DNA of 64,000 bases from Bacillota bacterium (lineage in GTDB: Bacteria; Bacillota; Desulfotomaculia; Desulfotomaculales; Desulfohalotomaculaceae): contig VENI01000009.1 of the NCBI GenBank assembly GCA_009711615.1, positions 186,001-250,000 on the forward strand, in the 5' to 3' direction. How positions within the stretch are numbered: position 1 is the first letter of the stretch; each line of letters begins with the position of its first letter. The position numbers and the translations under genes were made by a program. Positions 57,520-64,000 of this stretch are shown here, one piece after another. The notes under the pieces are model-generated. The model worked only from the letters and a program-made list of their open reading frames with translations. It had not been told where the DNA came from and searched no databases.

Positions 57520-57753
57520 CTATTGGGCTAATAGACTATCCATGTACTGGGTAACCGGGGTGAAAACAGCTTCCAATGCACTTACGGGGTTTGGCAGCGG
57601 CAGGTTTAAAACCAATCCGAAACTGAGAACCATACCCAGTAGCATTAACACCCCAAAAACAACAAATTCTCGCCACAATTCTTCCTTAATTAATTTTGGT
57701 ACTTCTATGGCAATAATTGCTACAAATAATACCACAAGCCCGAATACAGCCAT
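57520..57753 (-). CDS. small two-helix membrane protein of the ger operon
   Basis: 77 residues. TM1 about 3-20, TM2 about 30-52, and a C-terminal tail VFTPVTQYMDSLLAQ. ATG 57753 with AGGGGG formed at the gerC stop codon, so it is coupled to gerC. Small two-helix proteins (D subunits) are known in some Bacillus germinant-receptor operons; this may be an analogue, by position and topology only. Confidence 0.7.
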   Translation of the reverse strand: MAVFGLVVLFVAIIAIEVPKLIKEELWREFVVFGVLMLLGMVLSFGLVLNLPLPNPVSALEAVFTPVTQYMDSLLAQ

Positions 57754-57763
57754 AAATATCCCC

Positions 57764-59029
57764 CTATTTCACTCTTAACGGCTTTGAAATTAACCCTGTA
57801 CGGGAAATCTTTGCATCAACCTGGACGCTCACTTCCACTGTAGGATATATTTGATCCCAGTTGCCACCAATTTTTTGCCAAAATTCAGGGTATTGACGAT
57901 GCACCGCTGCTCCGAATTTAAATACATCCGAGTTAACCTTTTGCGCTTTTTCCACGGCCAAAATTATATCTTTCTGTATTTGATTAGCCATTTTATTCTC
58001 CAATTTTTTTATATTCTCTGGCTTAGATAGGTCTATATAAACATCAGTCTCAGATATTGAACCCCTGGCCTTGACCTCTATATCCATTATTACCTGTCCC
58101 TCTTCAGTGATATAGGGTTTCATATTAAAGCTAGACCTTACTGTAGAGATAGTTGCGTACTTTTCTTTTTCCCCCATCGGTATATTAATGGCTGCATCTG
58201 AAATCTTTTTAGATATCCACAAAAGCCCTCGGGATTCTCTTTCATTTAGCCAACCCACCAATTTATCTCTATTAAAAAGCGCCGTATGAGATATATTAAT
58301 TACTTTCATTTTCTCTTCTTTAGTTACATCCGGCACTAAATGAATGGCAGCAGTATAAGCATCTGTCCCCGGAGTGGAAAAGAGTTCTGTGAAATCTCCC
58401 AACTGATTGATGGCATATGCCACACTTCGCTGTTCATCCTTAATGATTCCGGTTATGCGTTGGGCGGGAACCAGTTCTATTGGATTAGGAGCATCTAATA
58501 AATGATATTGATTAACATCGCTTTTACTTATTAGCAGCCAGTTGTTGCGGCGAATTTCAGGGTTACGGTTAAAAAAGTCTATTAAATCTAACAGTCCATC
58601 TCTGGCCAATTCTTCAGAGATTATTATCACTTGGTTGTGTGAAAAATATAATTTTCTGGGTACAGTGCTGCCCATGGCCCTTACTGCATCAAATATCGTT
58701 TTGCCGTTATTGGAGATATTGAGATATGCAGTGGCTTTTTTGTCACCACCGCCCATTCCACCCCCTCCACCGCTTGCTACTCCCTTGGGGTTGATTACCT
58801 GCAGCGTTACTCGTACATTGTTTATCTCACTTTTATCCAAGGCAATGGCCACAACAATGGCCAGTTCTTCCACTTCTGCTTTATCCCAACAGGAAGTTTG
58901 CAGCAAAAGCAACAGAGATACCAAGCCAATAGAAATAAATTTATTTCTTTTTATGGGGACGGTGCGAACGCCGTTTTTTACTTTTTTTATTTTGCTCCAG
59001 ATTTTGCTTATTGTTATCTTGATTTTCAC
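57764..59029 (-). CDS. spore germination lipoprotein GerC/GerAC family
   Basis: About 421 residues. Basic N-terminus, hydrophobic signal, lipobox LLLLQTSC (Cys47), then the Ger(x)C fold with CWDKAEVEELAIVVAIALDKSE, then VINPKGVASGGGG and FFNRNPEIRRNNWLLISKSD. Outer-leaflet lipoprotein of the inner spore membrane receptor. The frame opens at 59137, but GTG 59029 follows GGGGGGAG and is the best start, giving an 89-bp overlap with gerA. Confidence 0.9.
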   Translation of the reverse strand: MKIKITISKIWSKIKKVKNGVRTVPIKRNKFISIGLVSLLLLLQTSCWDKAEVEELAIVVAIALDKSEINNVRVTLQVINPKGVASGGGGGMGGGDKKATAYLNISNNGKTIFDAVRAMGSTVPRKLYFSHNQVIIISEELARDGLLDLIDFFNRNPEIRRNNWLLISKSDVNQYHLLDAPNPIELVPAQRITGIIKDEQRSVAYAINQLGDFTELFSTPGTDAYTAAIHLVPDVTKEEKMKVINISHTALFNRDKLVGWLNERESRGLLWISKKISDAAINIPMGEKEKYATISTVRSSFNMKPYITEEGQVIMDIEVKARGSISETDVYIDLSKPENIKKLENKMANQIQKDIILAVEKAQKVNSDVFKFGAAVHRQYPEFWQKIGGNWDQIYPTVEVSVQVDAKISRTGLISKPLRVK

Positions 59030-60800
59030 TGTTTTCTCCCCCCTGGTGCTGTGGGCCGAAATCTTCATATTCATATTGCATTCTCTTCTCTGCATCCCAG
59101 GCAGTTTTAAATGGTCCTCCGTTTTGTTCGGTATCATTTCCTCCGTCGTCTTTTTTGTCTATTTTATTCTGCCAAGGCCCCGGTTTCATATCCGGCGCCA
59201 TCCGGTAAGGGTTATCCTTGTTTATCTCTTCCGCGCGACTTTGCAGAGCCCACCACGGTGCCCTCATAATAATATCCCGCATACCTTTACTGTGATAAGG
59301 GGCTATCGGTGACAGGTAGGGCACTCCAAAGCTGCGCAAACCGGCCAAGTGAACCAATATCACCAGCACACCGGCCATTACACCAAAAAGACCCAGGGCC
59401 CCGGCCAATAACATTATGGGAAACCGTAACACCCGCAGGGATACAGCCATGTTATATGCCGGGTTGACAAAGGATGCTATGCCGGTAACTGCCACAATAA
59501 TCACCATTAAGGATGAAACAATCCCTGCTGATACAGCTGCTTCGCCAACCACCAACGCGCCAACTATACTAACCGCCTGCCCCACCGGGCGGGGTAGCCT
59601 TAAACCGGCCTCCCTCAGCACCTCAAAAGTAAACTCCATTAACAAAGCCTCAACCAGCGCCGGAAAGGGAACACCTACCCTGCTGGCAGCAATACTGATT
59701 AATAACGGCGTCGGTATCATCTCTTGGTGAAATGTGACAATTGCAATATACAAAGAGGGTAGCAGTAATGATGCCACCAGTGCTACATACCGTAAAATTC
59801 TCACGAAACTAGCCAAATAATATCGTTCATAATAATCCTCTGGAGATTGTAAAAATGAAATGAATTCCCCCGGCACAACCAGTACAAAGGGTGTATTATT
59901 GGTGAAGATCGCTACTCTGCCACCCATCAATGCCTCTGAAACCCGGTCTGGCCGTTCAGTGTGGTGCACTTGAGGAAAGGGTGAGTAAGGGTTATCTTCT
60001 ATTAACTCTTCTATGTATCCACTTTCCATAATTCCGTCCATTTCAATACGGCTTAATCTCATTTTTACTTCTTTCACTAAGTTAGGATCTACCAATCCAC
60101 GTATGTAGCCAATTGCTATCGATGTATTACTTACTCGACCAAGGGTTAAATTCTCAAGGATTAGATTTGGGGTCTGCAGTCTGCGGCGAACCATGGCAGT
60201 GTTTTGTCTTATATTCTCGGTAAATCCTTCCCTTGGCCCCCGCACTAGCCCTTCGGTAACTGGTTCTGAAATACTTCTAACATCAAACCCCTTAACACTT
60301 ACCAGCAGGCTTTTTTTATGCCCATCAATCATCACCAGGGCATCTCCGTAAAGCACGCCGCCAAAGGCCAGTTTATAATCATCTACTACACGAACATCTG
60401 CAGCAGTCATTAAACTTTCATGCACTGTGTCAAAGGGAACACCGCCATCAGGACCACTGCCGGATTTATTAGTATTGGTCATCATTGGCTCCAGCACAGA
60501 TCTGTTTAACTCTTTCACATCTGTCATACCATCCAAGTAAGCTATTGCGGCATGAACTTTGTTCCCTGGCCCAATGTGAAACCTACGCAACACAAAGTCA
60601 CTGTTACCGGCCATTATGGTACGAAAAGCATTTATGTTAACATCCAACCGATAATCAAATTCCATACCTTCTAACTCTTTAGCATCAAAAATATGTGACA
60701 CTGGGTCGGCTGGAATATCAGACGGTTTTTTAGTACTTATCGGACGCTTCATCTTAGGCATAAAGCCCAGCAGCTTCTTTAATGCATGCTTATTATTCAT
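58941..60800 (-). CDS. spore germination protein GerA family (A subunit)
   Basis: 619 residues. Large N-terminal cytoplasmic domain (to about 335), then five to six membrane segments (PSLYIAIVTFHQEMIPTPLLISIAASR, RLPRPVGQAVSIVGALVVGEAAVSAGIVSS) and a Lys-rich tail with KKSKKRRSHRPHKKK. It senses germinants as part of a Ger receptor, normally with a GerB permease. Preceded by GGAGGGG. Operon order A-C-small protein; no B gene. Confidence 0.94.
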   Translation of the reverse strand: MNNKHALKKLLGFMPKMKRPISTKKPSDIPADPVSHIFDAKELEGMEFDYRLDVNINAFRTIMAGNSDFVLRRFHIGPGNKVHAAIAYLDGMTDVKELNRSVLEPMMTNTNKSGSGPDGGVPFDTVHESLMTAADVRVVDDYKLAFGGVLYGDALVMIDGHKKSLLVSVKGFDVRSISEPVTEGLVRGPREGFTENIRQNTAMVRRRLQTPNLILENLTLGRVSNTSIAIGYIRGLVDPNLVKEVKMRLSRIEMDGIMESGYIEELIEDNPYSPFPQVHHTERPDRVSEALMGGRVAIFTNNTPFVLVVPGEFISFLQSPEDYYERYYLASFVRILRYVALVASLLLPSLYIAIVTFHQEMIPTPLLISIAASRVGVPFPALVEALLMEFTFEVLREAGLRLPRPVGQAVSIVGALVVGEAAVSAGIVSSLMVIIVAVTGIASFVNPAYNMAVSLRVLRFPIMLLAGALGLFGVMAGVLVILVHLAGLRSFGVPYLSPIAPYHSKGMRDIIMRAPWWALQSRAEEINKDNPYRMAPDMKPGPWQNKIDKKDDGGNDTEQNGGPFKTAWDAEKRMQYEYEDFGPQHQGGENSENQDNNKQNLEQNKKSKKRRSHRPHKKK

Positions 60801-60956
60801 AAAAGAAAAAACCCCTCCAATAATATCCCATGGTTATTATTGAACGGGTTAACAATTTTTATGTAGATGTTTATGATGAATAGTAAAACTAACAAACAAA
60901 TGTGCCTTCTGCCATCACCTAAGTAATAAGAATTAAGAATGCTTTTAGGTTTTTTA

Positions 60957-60990
60957 TTCTAACTCCTTGCTCCTAACTTCTAACTCCTTT
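60957..60990. repeat. heptamer tandem repeat (CTCCTAA/CTTCTAA) overlapping the folC stop
   Basis: Four to five seven-base units, with a TAAGAATTAAGAAT unit of the other heptamer family just before it (60924-60940). It supplies the RS end and TAG stop of folC. Confidence 0.7.
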
Positions 60991-62263
60991 GTTTTAAAAG
61001 GTATTCCCTTGCCTCTGCCAGCATGTAAAATGAACCGGTAATGCAGACCACATCTTCTTTACTGGCCAGTTCCAAGCCCTTGTCCACTGCCTTTGGAATT
61101 GATTCTATTATATCCACTTTAGGTACGTAGTTCTTTGCCAACTCTGCCAGTCGCTGCCAATCCCCAGATCGGGGGTTGTTTGGTTTGGTTATCACTACGG
61201 TCGATGCCAACGGTGTCAATATACTTACTACCTTTTCCCTTTCCTTATCACCGAGCATTCCCAGCACCAGCACTATGCTGCGGTTGGGAAACTGCTGTTT
61301 TAACGTATTGGCCAGCATCCGGGCGCCTTCTGTGTTGTGTGCCCCATCCAACACCACTGTAGGATTTCCCATAATCACCTCAAAACGCCCCGGCCAAGTT
61401 ACCCTGGCCAAACCTTTACACACATTATCATCGGTTATAGATACATCATAAGCATGTAATTCTTCAACGGTTGCCACTGCAGTGGCAGCGTTCACCCGCT
61501 GATGTTCTCCTAAAAGGGAAAGGTTTATACCATGGTAATGGTGTTTTTTGCTGATAACAGTTAACTGTCCGTCTTTCTCCTGCCAAGTGACATCTTGTCC
61601 TACTATAGTTATGGGGACTTTTTGTTCGTTACAGGTTTCTTCTATCACTGTTAATGCTTCCGGGTCATTGGTTGCTGTAACCAACGGCACCCCTTCTTTT
61701 ATAATGCCAGCCTTTACTTTGGCCACTTCCCTTACGGTGTTCCCCAGGTAATCCATATGATCAAGGCTGACGTTGGTAATCACCGCCACCAGCGGTTGTA
61801 CCACATTGGTGGAGTCTATGGCGCCACCCAAACCCACCTCCAGCACTGCAAAATCGACCTGCTGTTGGTAGAAATAGAAGCAGGCCATGGCGGTGCTTAC
61901 TTCAAATTCAGTGGGATGTTCAAAGCCCTCTAACGCCATGTTATCCAAATGGGGCCTTAATTCCGTTACCAGTGCTACCACCTGTTCTTCCGATATCTCT
62001 TCCCCATTAATACAAAAACGTTCGCTGTAGCGGTGCAGGTGCGGAGAGATAAACGTGCCCACTTTATACCCTGCCGCCTGTAGAATTGATGCCGTCATGC
62101 TGACGGTGGAACCCTTACCGTTAGTTCCTCCCACATGAATAACCTTAATTTTCAAGTGTGGATCTCCTAACCGCCTCAGCAACTCCCTTATTCTGTCTAA
62201 TCCCAGATTGATGCCAAATTTAGTCAGGCCTTTTAGGTAGTCTATTGCTTCAAAATAATTCAT
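60980..62263 (-). CDS. folC: folylpolyglutamate synthase / dihydrofolate synthase
   Basis: 427 residues of the Mur-ligase-like family. ATP loop VGGTNGKGSTVSM, EVGLGGAIDSTN, DHMDYLGNTVREVAKVKAGIIK (carbamoylated Lys region), VLDGAHNTEGARML. Adds glutamates to folates and may make dihydrofolate. ATG 62263, with only a weak AAAG site, directly after the HicB-like gene (6-bp gap), suggesting coupling. Follows valS, as usual in Firmicutes. Confidence 0.95.
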   Translation of the reverse strand: MNYFEAIDYLKGLTKFGINLGLDRIRELLRRLGDPHLKIKVIHVGGTNGKGSTVSMTASILQAAGYKVGTFISPHLHRYSERFCINGEEISEEQVVALVTELRPHLDNMALEGFEHPTEFEVSTAMACFYFYQQQVDFAVLEVGLGGAIDSTNVVQPLVAVITNVSLDHMDYLGNTVREVAKVKAGIIKEGVPLVTATNDPEALTVIEETCNEQKVPITIVGQDVTWQEKDGQLTVISKKHHYHGINLSLLGEHQRVNAATAVATVEELHAYDVSITDDNVCKGLARVTWPGRFEVIMGNPTVVLDGAHNTEGARMLANTLKQQFPNRSIVLVLGMLGDKEREKVVSILTPLASTVVITKPNNPRSGDWQRLAELAKNYVPKVDIIESIPKAVDKGLELASKEDVVCITGSFYMLAEAREYLLKQRS

Positions 62264-62269
62264 CTTTAA

Positions 62270-62494
62270 TTAGCAGTTATCCTTTATTAACCAGTCTTGA
62301 ATGGTTAGGCGCATATTTTCTACCGCTTCCTGGGGTGTATCCCCAACAGTGGCACAACCGGGCAAATCAGGCGTTAGGGCATGATAACCCTCTCCATCTT
62401 CGGATTCTTCTACTATTACATTTACAGACATGGTTATAGTAGCTTTTTGTTTCTGGTCATCCTCTTTTAATTCGGTGGTCCATTTTAAAGGCAT
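62270..62494 (-). CDS. HicB-like domain protein without HicA partner
   Basis: 74 residues. The HicB_LK fold pattern VNVIVEESEDGEGYHALTPDLPGCATVGDTPQEAVENMRLTIQDWL is clear, after an extra 23-residue N-terminus. No DNA-binding C-terminal domain and no adjacent HicA toxin gene are present. ATG 62494 follows AAAGGGG. It lies between valS and folC and is probably co-transcribed. It may be an orphan antitoxin or a regulatory domain recruited for another use. Confidence 0.85.
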   Translation of the reverse strand: MPLKWTTELKEDDQKQKATITMSVNVIVEESEDGEGYHALTPDLPGCATVGDTPQEAVENMRLTIQDWLIKDNC

Positions 62495-62514
62495 GTTAAA
62501 AAACCCCTTTCTTA

Positions 62515-62560
62515 AATGAAAAATTAAAAATGTAAAATGAATAATGATTGCATGTAATTA
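62515..62560. repeat. AT-rich arm of the intergenic repeat family
   Basis: Contains AAATGAAAAATTAAAAATG, TAAAATGAATAATG and GCATGTAATT, closely matching the arm at 3026-3050. Between valS and the HicB-like gene. Confidence 0.6.
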
Positions 62561-62602
62561 TGTAAGCAACTCGATAAGCATTTACGTAATACAAGGTTCA
62601 GC

Positions 62603-62630
62603 GGGCGGGCGTGGAAACCCGCCCCTACAA
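62603..62630. repeat. CCCTACA-type palindromic element, copy 6
   Basis: Arms GGGCGGG (62603-62609) and CCCGCCC (62618-62624) around CGTGGAAA, then CTACAA, ending two bases before the valS stop. Confidence 0.75.
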
Positions 62631-62631
62631 C

Positions 62632-64000
62632 TTACTGAAACATTTTCAACCGCTCTGCCAGGGCGGTTTGTTTGCCCAGAAGTTCTTCTTCTTTGGCTTT
62701 TTCTTTTTCTACTACGTCTGCCGGAGCCTTGGCTAAAAATCCTTGGTTGTTTAACTTACCCTGAACGCGCTTTAATTCTTTTTCAATACTTTGCAATTCT
62801 TTATTTAATCTGGCTATTTCTTTATCAATGTCAATTAGTCCTTTTAGCGGTACTACCACTTCTACTCCCCGGGCAACGCCCATGGCTGCCTGTTCCGGTT
62901 TTTCTACCAAGCTCTCTTTTACACTTACAATTGTATTGGCCAGATCCTCTATATAACTGACATTGCCAGATAATACTTTCCTATTCTTAGTATCAGCAGC
63001 TGCCAATATTACATCAGCCACTTTACTGGGCGGAACTTTCATTTCTCCTCTGATTCTTCTAACTTCAGTTATTGTCTCCATCAGCAGGCCCATGGCATTT
63101 TCCACATCTAAGTCGCGTATTTCCGGGTTGTATTCCGGCCAGGGATGGAGCATGATGCTCTCACCCTGGTGAGGGAGATGCTGCCATATTTCCTCGGTGA
63201 TAAAGGGCATGAAAGGGTGCAACAACTCCATGGTGCCCTGTAACACCGTCACCAGCACATGCTGGGCAGTGGCCCGGTCTTCCGGGGTGGTCTTACGGTA
63301 AAGCCGGGGTTTGATCAATTCAATGTACCAGTCGCACAGTTCACTCCAACTGAACTCATAAAGCACCCGGGCTGCTTCCCCCAATTCATAACGTTCCATA
63401 TAATCGGTTACTTCATTTACAGCATTGTGGTAACGACTTAATATCCAGCGATCGGCCAGCGTAAGTTGCCCGCGGTTGGCATTTTCATCGTAATCATCCA
63501 AGTTCATCAGTGCAAATCGGGAAGCGTTCCATAGTTTATTGGCAAAATTTCGAGATTTATCCAGCCGTTCAAAGTGGAATCGCAAGTCATTACCCGGTGT
63601 GTTTCCGGTTACCAGCATAAACCTTAGACTATCAGCACCATGACTTTCAATTACCTCCAGTGGATCCACACCGTTGCCTAAGGATTTGCTCATCTTTCGC
63701 CCTTGGGAATCCAGTACTAAACCGTGTATAAACACTTCTTTAAAGGGAATTTGTTCCATGTGGTGTAACCCAGAGAAAATCATTCTGGCCACCCAAAAGA
63801 AAATAATATCTCTACCGGTCACCAGCACACTGGTGGGGTAAAACTGTTCCAGTTCCTCTGTTGATTCTGGCCAGCCCAGGGTGGAAAAAGGCCACAGGGC
63901 TGAAGAAAACCAAGTGTCTAGAACATCGGAATCTTGCTCCATCTTTCCCCCGCAACTGCTACACTCTGCCGGCTGTTCCTTAGCAGCAATCATTTGATCA
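62632..64000 (-). CDS. valS: valyl-tRNA synthetase, C-terminal part (runs off the window)
   Basis: About 456 residues visible; no stop or true start on the right side, so the gene continues past 64000. Seen: DVLDTWFSSALWPFSTLGWPE, VARMIFSGLHHMEQIPFKEVFIHGLVLD, KMSKS in GRKMSKSLGNGVDPLEVI, the anticodon-binding domain, and the C-terminal coiled coil (DIDKEIARLNKELQSIEKELKRVQGKLNNQGF) that contacts tRNA. The first Met of the open frame (63993) is internal. Charges tRNA-Val. Upstream control is outside the window. Confidence 0.96.
   Translation of the reverse strand, partial: DQMIAAKEQPAECSSCGGKMEQDSDVLDTWFSSALWPFSTLGWPESTEELEQFYPTSVLVTGRDIIFFWVARMIFSGLHHMEQIPFKEVFIHGLVLDSQGRKMSKSLGNGVDPLEVIESHGADSLRFMLVTGNTPGNDLRFHFERLDKSRNFANKLWNASRFALMNLDDYDENANRGQLTLADRWILSRYHNAVNEVTDYMERYELGEAARVLYEFSWSELCDWYIELIKPRLYRKTTPEDRATAQHVLVTVLQGTMELLHPFMPFITEEIWQHLPHQGESIMLHPWPEYNPEIRDLDVENAMGLLMETITEVRRIRGEMKVPPSKVADVILAAADTKNRKVLSGNVSYIEDLANTIVSVKESLVEKPEQAAMGVARGVEVVVPLKGLIDIDKEIARLNKELQSIEKELKRVQGKLNNQGFLAKAPADVVEKEKAKEEELLGKQTALAERLKMFQ

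Noticed and set aside
58542-59312. 256-codon hydrophobic plus-strand frame antisense to gerA/gerC
   Set aside because: It lies across two confidently coding minus-strand genes. Hydrophobicity is what the reverse of Lys/Glu-rich coding gives. No ribosome binding site.

Overview
The window reads as chromosomal core sequence of an endospore-forming, low-to-mid GC Firmicute of the class Clostridia, most like the Peptococcaceae/Desulfotomaculum group. That placement is inferred from gene order (spo0B-obg-proBA-nadD-yqeK-rsfS-leuS; mreBCD-mrdA-minCDE-rodA-spoIVFAB-rng-rplU-rpmA; comEA-comEC-holA-rpsT-spoIIP-lepA-hemW-hrcA-dnaK), from the sporulation and germination genes (spoIIP, spoIVFA, spoIVFB, a Spo0B-like protein, gerA/gerC) and from an archaeal-type chaperonin inside the dnaK operon. 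Almost everything is on the minus strand. Only rpsT and one orphan 93-codon gene are on the plus strand. About a quarter of the genes appear to start with TTG behind strong AGGAGG-type ribosome binding sites.

Layout in plus-strand coordinates (transcription mostly runs right to left). 1-11.7 kb: hemW, then the heat-shock operon hrcA - group III chaperonin - grpE - dnaK - dnaJ - prmA - rsmE - mtaB - hinT - rpsU, controlled by a strong sigma-A promoter and a perfect CIRCE operator. 11.9-19.4 kb: lepA, a small membrane-anchored unknown, spoIIP, a small 4-TM protein, rpsT (+), a beta-propeller lipoprotein, holA and a thiamine-binding-family protein. 19.5-25.3 kb: lipid kinase, comEC, a 73-codon unknown, comEA, and two membrane-associated DUF genes. 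25.4-33 kb: leuS, an acyl-CoA synthetase, a leucine-type T-box leader with a tRNA-Ala gene nested inside it, rsfS, yqeK, an RRM protein, nadD and sfsA. 33.3-42.5 kb: orphan plus-strand gene, proA, proB, obgE, Spo0B-like, rpmA, rplU, a chemotaxis receptor and rng. 42.6-57.4 kb: paired radical-SAM genes, spoIVFB/A, rodA, minE/D/C, mrdA, mreD/C/B, radC, maf, DUF4321 and rex. 57.5-64 kb: a germinant-receptor operon (gerA, gerC and a small membrane protein, no gerB), folC, a HicB-like protein and the 3' part of valS.

The most unusual structure is at 29724-30082. A consensus promoter starts a T-box leader with a canonical stem I and a CUC (Leu) specifier. Its antiterminator/terminator is separated from stem I by a complete 76-nt tRNA-Ala(GGC) gene. 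The transcript then runs into an acyl-CoA synthetase and leuS. I know of no described T-box with a tRNA gene between its codon-reading and switching halves. RNase P and 3' processing of the nested tRNA would physically cut the riboswitch in two.

Other points of note are the group III chaperonin, a MinC reduced to its C-terminal domain, a germination operon without its B subunit, rplU/rpmA without the usual Prp protease gene, and two families of intergenic repeats. One repeat family is a palindrome whose stems differ but whose pairing is kept, ending in CTACA/G. The other consists of heptamer tandem repeats that supply the stop codons of five genes.
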